Part shown: positions 8,133 through 16,296 of the stretch, in pieces | Position numbering within the stretch: the stretch's first letter is position 1 | Layout: each line of letters opens with the position of its first letter | Assembly (NCBI RefSeq): GCF_036182465.1 | Contig: NZ_CP108081.1 | Span: forward strand, 7,564,001 to 7,628,000 | DNA: 64,000 nucleotides | Source: Streptomyces sp. NBC_00258 | GTDB taxonomy: Bacteria; Actinomycetota; Actinomycetes; Streptomycetales; Streptomycetaceae | Direction: 5' to 3' | Translations under genes and position numbers: made by a program | The notes under the pieces: model-generated | Told to the model about the DNA's origin: nothing | Seen by the model: only the letters and a program-made list of their open reading frames with translations | Database searches by the model: none

Positions 8133-8804
8133 ATGGACTGCACCGCCGGTTTGCTGAGGAAGCCGTGGGATCTGCCTTTCGTGGCCGAACCCGAGGAAGT
8201 CTCGGGGCTTCGTCACATCCTCAGGTTGCACCTGGAGCTCTGGGGGTTGCACGAGGTCACCGACGCAGCCCAACTCTGCGTCAGCGAGCTCGTGTCCAAT
8301 GTCATCAGGCACGTCGGCCTCGGCACTCCGACGACGCTCGCCGTCTCGATGAACGGCACGCACCTACGCATCGAAGTCCACGACCCCGACACGCGAGCAC
8401 TCCCCACCCTCCTCGACGCAGGCTCCGACGCCGAGGCCGGACGAGGAGTGGCCATCATCGACGCCGTCGCCGACCGGTGGGGTGTCCAACTCTCCCCCGA
8501 CCGGAAGGTGACTTGGTGTGAGCTGGAGACGGGGCTGGATTCCATGAACGGACATCGCGGAGGGGATCGAGTTACCCGGGTCGAGTCGATGCTTCGCATG
8601 TACGGGAATGGCGCAGACAGACTCCCGCGCGCAGCGAGCTCCCGCATCCTGACTGTGGCCATCGCAGAGGAAGCAGCGATCGACATGATCGCCGACCTGC
8701 TCCACTGGCTCAGAGCGCACGGTTGCGACGTGGATGGCGCACTCGACCGTGCGCAGATCCACTACGAGGCCGAGGCCGCAGAGGGCGTCGATCTGCCGGC
8801 TTGA
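8133..8804 (+). CDS. HATPase-domain ATP-binding protein (RsbW/anti-sigma-like) with C-terminal extension
   Basis: The first 130 of 223 residues form a GHKL ATPase of the serine-kinase/anti-sigma type. The N-box is LCVSELVSNVIRHVG, the G1-like segment is LRIEVHDPDTRALP, and the G2-like segment is EAGRGVAIIDAVADRWG. The C-terminal 80 residues form an added helical domain (from RVTRVESMLRM onward) that is absent from minimal RsbW-like proteins. GAGGAG lies upstream of ATG 8133. With the divergent XRE-DUF5753/DUF397 pair it forms the typical three-gene regulatory set. The sigma or anti-sigma-antagonist target is unknown. Confidence 0.88.
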   Translation: MDCTAGLLRKPWDLPFVAEPEEVSGLRHILRLHLELWGLHEVTDAAQLCVSELVSNVIRHVGLGTPTTLAVSMNGTHLRIEVHDPDTRALPTLLDAGSDAEAGRGVAIIDAVADRWGVQLSPDRKVTWCELETGLDSMNGHRGGDRVTRVESMLRMYGNGADRLPRAASSRILTVAIAEEAAIDMIADLLHWLRAHGCDVDGALDRAQIHYEAEAAEGVDLPA

Positions 8805-8841
8805 GCAACAGGGTGAAGGGTGCTGCCGAGCGTCGCAGTTG

Positions 8842-9786
8842 CTACATGCTCGGCAGTGCGAAGTAAGGTTCGGGCCACTCAATAGCCCCGTCTTTGTCGG
8901 CCTGGGCTACATGCTGCATCAGTAGTGCGGTCGGGTTTTGGAGGTCCACCTTTGTGGCGGGCTCACCGATCCCGGAGGGGGCTGACGGGTAATCTATGCC
9001 GAGTAGCCGGCATATGTGCTCTAGCTCCTTATTCTCGTTACCTTCGCCGAGGTCTTCGTGTAGGTAATCGCGAAGTCGGGAGCAGATGTCGAGCATGGCA
9101 TGCCCGCTATCGCTAATCCGGAAAACTCCACCTTGTAGGCTGTCGCTCTCAAGGAACCCTATGACGAAAAGTCGTTGGACCTCTTCCTTGAGGATTTGCG
9201 TGCTAAATCCTAGAACCTTCGCAGTGTTGGAGAGGCTTCGATATCCTTGCGTCTTGACGTGAGACAGGATTGCGAGAGGATATCCGGGGCGGCCCGAAGC
9301 TGCGAAGCGAGACACATCCTGCGGAGTCAGGCCACCAAGAACCACCTGCATGAGCAGGTCTTTAGTCATCTCGTCTCTCAGGTTCTCGTACGTCGAGTCC
9401 CGAGCATTTTCACTGTCTGCGTCAAAGTCCCCCGGGACCCAGAAAACGCGTAGTCGGGAGAGTCTTTCGCGCATCGGAGTGTCACGGAACGATCCAGTCA
9501 CCTCAGCCAGTCGCCTTTTATTCTGTGTCGAATGGCGGGCTATGTACACCGCGGCGGAGACGTCTCGCTGGGTGAGTAGTGTCCTTATATCCTTATCTAT
9601 GCCGTCTCTATCATGCTTCCATAGAGTTTGCCCCGAGACTATCTTTGACCAGTCCTTTTTGAGGTCACATGAGAAGTCGAAGAGCTTCCGGCTCCCCTCC
9701 TGATAGCTGAAGAGACCAGAGCTTGCGGCGCTCTCCATTATTTTCAGGGCGGAGTCCGACAGAAAGTCGTGCTCTGGCGACGGCAT
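8842..9786 (-). CDS. Uncharacterised winged-helix protein, third gene of putative restriction locus
   Basis: This 314-residue protein was not assigned to a family. Residues about 110-190 are charged and mixed alpha/beta (RERLSRLRVFWVPGDFDAD). Residues about 170-250 look like winged-helix DNA-binding folds (LSNTAKVLGFSTQILKEEVQRL, then VIGFLESDSLQGGVFRISD). It is probably a reader, effector or assembly subunit. ATG 9786 begins one base after the stop of the upstream SRA-like gene (TAGCATG), so translation is coupled. Third codon positions are clearly more A/T-rich than in core genes, which suggests horizontal acquisition. Confidence 0.75.
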   Translation of the reverse strand: MPSPEHDFLSDSALKIMESAASSGLFSYQEGSRKLFDFSCDLKKDWSKIVSGQTLWKHDRDGIDKDIRTLLTQRDVSAAVYIARHSTQNKRRLAEVTGSFRDTPMRERLSRLRVFWVPGDFDADSENARDSTYENLRDEMTKDLLMQVVLGGLTPQDVSRFAASGRPGYPLAILSHVKTQGYRSLSNTAKVLGFSTQILKEEVQRLFVIGFLESDSLQGGVFRISDSGHAMLDICSRLRDYLHEDLGEGNENKELEHICRLLGIDYPSAPSGIGEPATKVDLQNPTALLMQHVAQADKDGAIEWPEPYFALPSM

Positions 9787-9787
9787 G

Positions 9788-10774
9788 CTAGCTCCCTGAG
9801 GTGTGTGTCGGGTATCCCTCGCCGTCCTGGTAGACCAGGCTGATGCCTTCTCTGTTGAGCAGGTCTTGAAGATCTTCGTGAGGCTTTTCGGGGAGTAGTA
9901 CAGCCAGCTTTGGATTGGCGGGCTTGATGTGTCGGACGTAGTCCTTGAGTTGACCGATAGCCATGCGTATTTCTTCCCGGCTACTCTCACCCTTCACGCA
10001 ATACAACACATGATCGGTGGCGTCGTAGAGGTCGGTCTTTAGAGTGGACCGCGTTCCTGCGATCTTGATCTGGTAGGCGAATACCTCGTGCTGTTGTTCT
10101 TCGAGAAACCTGAGATATTCGCCCAGAATCCGCATCTTGCGATGCTCTGCAATGGTGCTCGGCTGTGCCGAGCGCCTGCTCTCTGGCACTCGCTTGCTCG
10201 GCGGTTCAACCATCGAGCTTGCGGTTACCGCTGCCGATACCTGTTGAATCTGCGTCGTCTCTGCAGGTGTAATTGCGTCCTCAGGGAGGTGCTGAACGCT
10301 TCCCTTTGGTCGCAATCTGAAGACGATGATTAGGCGCCGATTTCCTTCTGGGTCGTCAGCCTCGCGGATCGTATAAGGTTGTTTAAAATCCAGCTCAAAT
10401 TCGCCAAGATATCGTTGAAGCTTTGCGGCGGATTTAGATCCGGGGGATTTTCCTGCTGCCATGAAGAGGCGCAGGGTTTTTCCGTCATCGACATGGTGAA
10501 GAATTGCATTGTTGCGGGAGCCGGACGACCCCTCGAACGTCTGATGCCCGGTGCGACCTTTTCCTGTGTACTCGAATACGGGGCCGTGCTCGTCTTCCTC
10601 TTCGAGCCAGCCGTCTTCGTAGCCGTACTCTCTACCGCTCTCGTGATCTGTGTAGATCAATATATTTGGCGTGGTTTTGGATAAAATTATCCCCTCTTGA
10701 TCGCCTCCGCCGAAGCGTTCCTTCATCTTGGCGCGCGTCGTGAGGTGCCCAGGTTCTAACGGAGATACGTTCAT
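9788..10774 (-). CDS. SRA-like (ScoMcrA-type) domain fused to PD-(D/E)xK-like C-terminus; putative modification-dependent restriction subunit
   Basis: A 328-residue two-domain protein. Residues about 14-160 match the ScoMcrA-type SRA-like/YDG domain: MKERFGGGDQEGIILS, then SGREYGYEDGW, FEYTGKGRTGHQTF, NNAILHHVDDGKTLRLF and YLGEFELD. This domain reads modified DNA in type IV enzymes. Residues about 205-318 resemble a PD-(D/E)xK endonuclease fold: TDLYDATDHVLYCVKG, then REEIRMAIGQLKDY. The usual acidic residue two before the catalytic Lys appears to be Cys259, so activity is uncertain. It is coupled to the downstream winged-helix gene and 41 bp from the upstream helicase gene. Base use is unusually A/T-rich. 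Confidence 0.82.
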   Translation of the reverse strand: MNVSPLEPGHLTTRAKMKERFGGGDQEGIILSKTTPNILIYTDHESGREYGYEDGWLEEEDEHGPVFEYTGKGRTGHQTFEGSSGSRNNAILHHVDDGKTLRLFMAAGKSPGSKSAAKLQRYLGEFELDFKQPYTIREADDPEGNRRLIIVFRLRPKGSVQHLPEDAITPAETTQIQQVSAAVTASSMVEPPSKRVPESRRSAQPSTIAEHRKMRILGEYLRFLEEQQHEVFAYQIKIAGTRSTLKTDLYDATDHVLYCVKGESSREEIRMAIGQLKDYVRHIKPANPKLAVLLPEKPHEDLQDLLNREGISLVYQDGEGYPTHTSGS

Positions 10775-10815
10775 GCCTCGACGTTAGCGGACAGTGCTGA
10801 CACTGGGTCAGGTGC

Positions 10816-13800
10816 CTAGCCCGCAGCGATAGCCGAGTACGTCCACACGTCGGCTGGAAGTTCATGCTTCAGTCGCCATGTGATCGCCATCGGCTTGCTG
10901 CCGGTGTGCTCCACGTATGTTGCCGGTCCCAAGAGCATCCAGGGCTGGGACTTGCCCATGTCGTTGTTCTTGTAGCGACGCATGAACAGGAGGACATGGT
11001 TGCCCTGCTGCTCGTGACGTCGGTAGCGCAGACCGGTACGTGAGTTCTCCGCAGTAGCGTTCTGCGATTCCCAGTGGAACAGGGTGGGGCTCAGGGCGTA
11101 GTCCTTGTAGCGGATGGTGGGGGAGAAGTCCTTTTCGTTCTTCTCCAGCGTGATCAACAGGGCGTCCGTCTGGATCTCGTCGACCCACTGGACGCCCTGA
11201 GCGAAGGATCTGGGCATCTGGCCGCCGAAACGAGCCACACCGAGAGCGGCCAGGATCTCAGAACGGTTGTAGGCGCTGTGGACTTTCAAGGGGATGTGGC
11301 GATGGGGGCCCGACAGCGGGATCGGGAAGTGGTCTGACCGTTCGATGACGTATGACAGCACCTGCCGGAGCTCATCGCGGAACACATGTTGGGAGTGCAG
11401 CGATTCGAGGCCCTGCTGGAAGCTGGTGAAGCCTCCGGCGTTGTCCCACAAGTTGAAGAAGAGCATGTGGGCGTACGTCTGGTCGGTGGGTGTCAGAGCC
11501 TCGTACATGGGAGCGTCGTCTGAGAGCAGGCGACGGTAAGCGTGGGCTCGCTCGGGGTCGTCGATGTGTAGGAACGCGTGGACACGCTTGAGGAGCGCCG
11601 CTTCCTCTGACGGGGCTGGATCTTCGACGAGGCCGGCCTTGCGGAGGACCGTTGTCCAGGAGTTGTCGCTCTTGTAGAGCTCCTTGATCTCCCGGCGGCT
11701 CTCGCGGAGATAGTCCGCCAGCCGCGGCGTGTCGTATGCCTTGGCCTCGGTCACCAACGTCTTGATGGTGGCGCCCAGTTGGGTGCGGATGTTGTCGAGG
11801 ACGAGGTCCTTGGACTTGCCCTCCAAGATGATCTGGCACCCGGAGGGAAGCTGTGGGAAGTCTCGCTCGATGTGGTCGACGAGTCGGTTCCGGGTGAGGT
11901 TTGTCAGCGCCCGAAACTGCTCCTCAAAGCGGAACTCCGCTCGGTGCTGGCCGATGAAGTCCAGGACGGTGAGTACTGGCTTAGTCTCCGTGCGGCGAAG
12001 CCCTCGGCCCAGTTGCTGGAGAAAGATCGTGGCGCTGTTCGTGGGGCGCAGGAGTAGAAGGGTGTCGACGTCAGGAATGTCGAGCCCTTCGTTGAACAGG
12101 TCGACGGAGAAGACCACTTGAAGCGTGCCGTCGCGCAGGTCCGCCAGAGTCTGTGTTCGTACTCCAGCGGACGAGTCGCTGTCGAGTGCTGCGGCCTGGA
12201 ATCCGGCCTTGCGGAAAAAGTCGGCCATGAAGTGGGCATGAGCTCTGGTTACGCAGAAGCCCAAGGCTCGCATGGCTCCCGGGTTGGAGATCTTGTCCCG
12301 GATCTGCTTGACCACGATGCGGGCGCGGGCGTGGTCTCCCGTATAGAGGTTGCCGAGCTCCCGATCCGCGTAAGTGCCTTTCTGCCAACCGAGGTTGGTC
12401 AGGTCCGTGCCGTCCGGGATGCCGAAGTAGTGAAAGGGGCACAGCAGATCATTCTCAAGGGCTTCCCACAGCCGCATCTCGGCCGCGATGCGGCCCTCGA
12501 AGAACTCGTCCTGCACATTCCGCCCGTCCATCCGCTCAGGGGTGGCGGTGAGGCCCAGTAGTTCCCTCGGCGTGAAGTGTTCGATGACCCGGCGGTATGT
12601 GGTGGCTGTGGCGTGGTGGAACTCGTCGATGACGATGATGTCGAAGTGGTCCGGGCTGAGCTGTTCGAGGCGTCGAACGTTCAGTGACTGGACGCTGGCG
12701 AAGACGTGGTTCCAGTCTCGGGGATCTTCGCCGCTGTGGAGCAGCTCTCCGAAGGACGCGTCATCGAGTACCTCGCGGTATGTACGCAGCGACTGTCGGA
12801 GGATCTCCTTGCGGTGAGCCACAAACAGCAGCCTTGGACTCCTGTTGTCGAACTTCTTACGCAGGGCTCGGTAGTCGAGGGCAGCCATGACCGTCTTACC
12901 CGTGCCCGTGGCTGCGACAAGGAGGTTGCGATTTCGGCCGCGAATCTCACGCTCGACATCGAGGCGTTCCAGCATGTCCCGCTGGTGCGGGAAGGCACGT
13001 ACTTCAAGTCCGGAGAGGTTGATCTTCAGGTCAGTAGTGGAGCCGGTGCCGCCCGCTTGGGCCAGGGCTCGATCGAGTCGCTCGCCATCGCCGTCGGGGT
13101 CGTACGACTCGAAGGCGCTGTCGTTCCAGTACGCGTCGAAGGTCGCCTCGAACTTGTCCAGTACCGAGGGAGTCGCCACCGACGACAGGCGTACGTTCCA
13201 CTCCAAGCCGTCGAGTAGTGCGGCTTTGGACAGGTTCGAGCTGCCGACATACGCGGTGTCGAAACCGCTATTGCGTCGGAACAGCCATGCCTTTGCATGT
13301 AGCCGTGTAGACCGGATCTCGTAGTTGACCTTTACCTCGGCACCGAAATCGCGGACAAGGCGGTCGAGCGCGAGCCGATCGGTGGCACCGATGTAGGTCG
13401 TCGTGATGACCCGGATCGGTACGCCCCGCTCCTTGGCAGCACGGAGCGAGTCTTCCAAGACACGGATGCCGTACCACTTCACGAACGCGCATAGCAGATC
13501 GACGCGGTCTGCGGTGGCCAGCTCGGCTCTCAACTCCGCGCCCAGACTGGGGTCATCCGAGGCGTTAGTGATCAGCGACGTCTCGGAGAGGGGTGTGAGG
13601 GGACGTAGCGCGTAGACGCCCGGAGCCTCTTGCTCGGCGAGGGTCAGGAGCTGCCGTGGGCCGTCGACGATGGTACCGACGGTCTCGTCCGGGTCCGGCG
13701 CACTCTCAGCGAGCGACTTGAGGATCTGGTTCGCGGCGGCAACCTGCTTGTCGTGGGGCAGTCGGCTTAGCCTGCGTCCGACAGCCTCAGCGATGTGGCG

Positions 13801-13956
13801 GGCGAGCACGTGCGGAGAGGACTCCGCACTGACTTCCTCGTGGATGGCTTTCCAGCCGGAGGCTTCGAGCTGCTCTATCTGACTGTGCAGGTTCCGGGTG
13901 ATGAGCTGCTCGTAGACACCTGCGACCGGCTGCGCCAGATCCCCCGGTTCCGCCAC
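10816..13956 (-). CDS. PLD-type nuclease / SF2 DEAD-DEAH helicase / DUF3427 protein
   Basis: A 1046-residue fusion. Residues about 150-280 form a phospholipase-D-like nuclease domain with one HKD-type motif (RLHAKAWLF followed by YVGSSNLS). Residues about 320-700 are an SF2 helicase: Walker A VAATGTGKTV, motif II DEFHH, motif III GLTATPER, motif V SVDLFNEGLDIP and motif VI QQLGRGLRR. The remaining C-terminus matches DUF3427, ending near WMLLGPATYVEHTGS. A GTG start at 13956 is preferred (GGGAG 8 nt upstream); an in-frame TTG at 14028 would add 24 residues. The protein heads a minus-strand block with the SRA-like and winged-helix genes, which points to DNA defence. Confidence 0.88.
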   Translation of the reverse strand: MAEPGDLAQPVAGVYEQLITRNLHSQIEQLEASGWKAIHEEVSAESSPHVLARHIAEAVGRRLSRLPHDKQVAAANQILKSLAESAPDPDETVGTIVDGPRQLLTLAEQEAPGVYALRPLTPLSETSLITNASDDPSLGAELRAELATADRVDLLCAFVKWYGIRVLEDSLRAAKERGVPIRVITTTYIGATDRLALDRLVRDFGAEVKVNYEIRSTRLHAKAWLFRRNSGFDTAYVGSSNLSKAALLDGLEWNVRLSSVATPSVLDKFEATFDAYWNDSAFESYDPDGDGERLDRALAQAGGTGSTTDLKINLSGLEVRAFPHQRDMLERLDVEREIRGRNRNLLVAATGTGKTVMAALDYRALRKKFDNRSPRLLFVAHRKEILRQSLRTYREVLDDASFGELLHSGEDPRDWNHVFASVQSLNVRRLEQLSPDHFDIIVIDEFHHATATTYRRVIEHFTPRELLGLTATPERMDGRNVQDEFFEGRIAAEMRLWEALENDLLCPFHYFGIPDGTDLTNLGWQKGTYADRELGNLYTGDHARARIVVKQIRDKISNPGAMRALGFCVTRAHAHFMADFFRKAGFQAAALDSDSSAGVRTQTLADLRDGTLQVVFSVDLFNEGLDIPDVDTLLLLRPTNSATIFLQQLGRGLRRTETKPVLTVLDFIGQHRAEFRFEEQFRALTNLTRNRLVDHIERDFPQLPSGCQIILEGKSKDLVLDNIRTQLGATIKTLVTEAKAYDTPRLADYLRESRREIKELYKSDNSWTTVLRKAGLVEDPAPSEEAALLKRVHAFLHIDDPERAHAYRRLLSDDAPMYEALTPTDQTYAHMLFFNLWDNAGGFTSFQQGLESLHSQHVFRDELRQVLSYVIERSDHFPIPLSGPHRHIPLKVHSAYNRSEILAALGVARFGGQMPRSFAQGVQWVDEIQTDALLITLEKNEKDFSPTIRYKDYALSPTLFHWESQNATAENSRTGLRYRRHEQQGNHVLLFMRRYKNNDMGKSQPWMLLGPATYVEHTGSKPMAITWRLKHELPADVWTYSAIAAG

Positions 13957-14090
13957 CCGATGCTCCCTCGATTGCTCACGTTGATATGGCTCTGTCCCGA
14001 CTGCAGTTCTAACAGCAGCCGCTGACAATCGAGGGTGTTACACCCAAAGGTGATCGTCTTTGAGCGTGCTACGCAATCGGGCGACCCACG

Positions 14091-15107
14091 TCACTCGTCG
14101 TTGCCGTGGCACTCCCCATACCCCCGCCCCGACCCACACCAACAAGACGCCCCCCGCTCCGGCGGCCAAGCCTCAGCCCGCCCCCTCGCCGCCAACGTCG
14201 TCGCATACTGCGGCAACAACGACGCATCGCCAGGCGAAGCCCCCTCCGAGGCAGCGAACGCCTCGTAGGACGGAACCGTGCCTGTCACGATCCCCAAGTT
14301 CGGGGTGCCGGAGGCCGCGAGCTCCCTCAGTGAGCCCTCTATCGTCGCGAGGTGTTCCTCATGGGACGGGTACTCCTCCGCCAAGGTCGGGTACGCCGTC
14401 ACCAGTTCTGTCAGTTCCGAGGCCGGCCAGTGGAGTACCGCCACCGGGAACGGGCGGGACAGCGCCTCCCGATACGTGCCCAACTCGGCGCGCAGGCGCG
14501 AGATTTCCGCCTCCAGCTCCGCCGGGTTGTCCGAGCCCAGGGACCAGACGCGCTTCGGGTCGTGGAGTTCGTCCAGGGAGACCGGGGAGGAGTGGAGGGT
14601 GTCCGCGAGGGAGTCCCAGTTGTCGTGGGGGAGGCCCAGCATGCGGCGTACGCGGTGGCGGCCGAAGAGGACCGGGTGGGTCGCGTACGGGGGTTCGGGG
14701 ACGTCCGTCAGGAGGTGGGTCGCCGCCTCCGTGAACGTCTGCTGTGCCGCTTCGAGCTCGTCGTGGGACTCCAGGGACTCGGCCACGATCACCCAGGGGG
14801 CCGGGTCGCGGGGTGACGCCGCGCGGACGCCCTCGATGATCGCCTTTGCCTCCGCCTCGTGGCCGTACTCCCAGAGGTTGGCCGCTTTGAGGGCCCGTAC
14901 CAGGAATGGGTTCTCCAGGGGGGTCGCACTGGAGAGGAGACGGTCGTAGAAGGCGGTGGCTCGCGGGCGGTCGTCAGCCAGTTCGAGGTGGGCCGCAGCC
15001 TGCAGCAGCAGGTGCTCGGCGTCCTCGGGGTAGAGGCCGGCGGTCCGCTCCAGGCGTGCTGCTTCGGCGTTGTGGTCGACGTACTCGGCAGACGTGTCGG
15101 GGCGCAT
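14091..15107 (-). CDS. SEC-C motif protein with TPR-like helical repeats
   Basis: A 338-residue cytoplasmic protein. The N-terminal half is helical and TPR-like (AEHLLLQAAAHLELADD, then VRALKAANLWEYGHEAEA and IVAESLESHDELEAAQQTF). The extreme C-terminus carries a SEC-C zinc motif: Cys322, Cys324, Cys333 and His334 in SCWCGSGRGYGECHG. SEC-C modules bind zinc in SecA and in many accessory proteins. The start at 15107 is chosen because homologous proteins begin near RPDTSAEYVDHNAEAARLE; an upstream in-frame start at 15221 would add a Pro-rich tail. It diverges from the sortase gene. Function unknown. Confidence 0.82.
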   Translation of the reverse strand: MRPDTSAEYVDHNAEAARLERTAGLYPEDAEHLLLQAAAHLELADDRPRATAFYDRLLSSATPLENPFLVRALKAANLWEYGHEAEAKAIIEGVRAASPRDPAPWVIVAESLESHDELEAAQQTFTEAATHLLTDVPEPPYATHPVLFGRHRVRRMLGLPHDNWDSLADTLHSSPVSLDELHDPKRVWSLGSDNPAELEAEISRLRAELGTYREALSRPFPVAVLHWPASELTELVTAYPTLAEEYPSHEEHLATIEGSLRELAASGTPNLGIVTGTVPSYEAFAASEGASPGDASLLPQYATTLAARGRAEAWPPERGASCWCGSGRGYGECHGNDE

Positions 15108-15253
15108 GGTGGACACCGTACTGCCGACCGCCCGGCGGAGGAGAGGTATGGGCAGGCCAGGGGTGAGATCAGCGGAGGGGGCGAGCGGTCGTGAGCGGTA
15201 GGGAGGGGGCGGCTCGTTCATGGGGATGGTGAGTTGGGGCCGCAGCCCTTATC

Positions 15254-15330
15254 GTGCGGCCCCGGCCCCGGCCCCGGCCACCGCCACCGCCACCGCCACC
15301 GCCACCGCCATGGCCATCACCATCGCCACC
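15254..15330 (+). repeat. Microsatellite-like (CCGGCC)n/(CCACCG)n tract
   Basis: Tandem CCCCGG and then CCACCG hexamers run from about 15257 to 15312 upstream of the sortase start. They keep a long reading frame open in several frames but do not look like real coding sequence. Confidence 0.6.
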
Positions 15331-15411
15331 GCCTTGGCTCGGCGTCGGCCACTGCAGCCGCCCGGACCCCGGCCACCGCCGAGGCCACCGCACGGAGGGA
15401 GGCATACGCGT

Positions 15412-16224
15412 ATGCGAGTCCCCGTCGTCCATCAGCAGGCCCGGCGGCGGCGTGCCCGCTACGCCCGCCTCCTCTGGAACGGTGCCGAGCTCCTCGTAAC
15501 CCTCGGTGTCGTCCTCATGCTCCTCGTCGCCCACCAGCTGTGGTGGACCAATCGGCAGGCCCGCGAGGGCGCCGAGAGAAAAGTCCAGGCCCTGGAGCGG
15601 GAGTGGGAGTGGGAGGGAGAAGGGGAAGGGGACCGGGGGGACGGGGATGGGGGAGGGGCGGCGGCCGACGGGTCGGGCGCGGACGATGGCTCCGCCGCCA
15701 CCGGCGACGGTTCCGGCTCCCGGAGTGCGCCGGACTCCGCCTCCGCCGCCAGCTCAACCCCCCGCCCCCGCTGGACCCAGGCCTACGCCGTCCTCACCAT
15801 CCCCCGCCTCGACCTCCGTGTCCCGGTCGCGGAAGGCATCAGTAAGGGGAACGTGCTCAACAAGGGGTACGTCGGTCACTACCCGGAGACCGCGCAGCCC
15901 GGGCGGGCCGGGAACTTCGCGCTCGCCGGGCACCGGAACACCCATGGCGAGCCGTTCCGGTACATCAACCGGCTGCGGCGGGGGGACCGGATCGAGGTGG
16001 AGACCAGTACCGCCGTCTATACGTACGTCGTCGACAGGACGCTGGCGCAGACCTCGGCGGGAGACGGCGGAGTGATCCGGGAGATCCCTCGCAGCACGGT
16101 CAGAACGGGGTACGGCTACAAGGACCCCGGTTACTACCTCACGCTCACCACGTGCACTCCGGAGTACACGTCCAAGTACCGCCTGGTCGTCTGGGGGAAG
16201 CTCGGCTCCATGAGGCCCCGCTGA
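15412..16224 (+). CDS. Class E sortase
   Basis: A 270-residue membrane-anchored transpeptidase. It has a basic cytoplasmic start, one TM helix (about 25-48, GAELLVTLGVVLMLLVAHQLWW) and a long Glu/Gly- then Ser/Ala-rich linker. The sortase barrel carries catalytic His174 (LAGHRNTHGEPF), Cys248 (LTLTTCTPEY) and Arg257. The TLTTC motif and linker are class E features; these enzymes attach LAxTG proteins to the wall. A candidate substrate with a LARTG signal lies at 27692-28537. ATG 15412 is chosen because GGAGGGAGG lies about 10 nt upstream and longer frames run through a microsatellite. Confidence 0.92.
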   Translation: MRVPVVHQQARRRRARYARLLWNGAELLVTLGVVLMLLVAHQLWWTNRQAREGAERKVQALEREWEWEGEGEGDRGDGDGGGAAADGSGADDGSAATGDGSGSRSAPDSASAASSTPRPRWTQAYAVLTIPRLDLRVPVAEGISKGNVLNKGYVGHYPETAQPGRAGNFALAGHRNTHGEPFRYINRLRRGDRIEVETSTAVYTYVVDRTLAQTSAGDGGVIREIPRSTVRTGYGYKDPGYYLTLTTCTPEYTSKYRLVVWGKLGSMRPR

Positions 16225-16296
16225 ACCATCTCGCCGAGCCACCTCGCCGAACCACCCGCCGAGCAGCCCGAGCCCTGGCCCGGGGTTTCCGCCGGA

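Noticed and set aside
6881..8804. XRE/DUF397/HATPase trio as a toxin-antitoxin or defence system
   Set aside because: This trio is a common Streptomyces regulatory cassette; nothing in the sequence shows a toxin.
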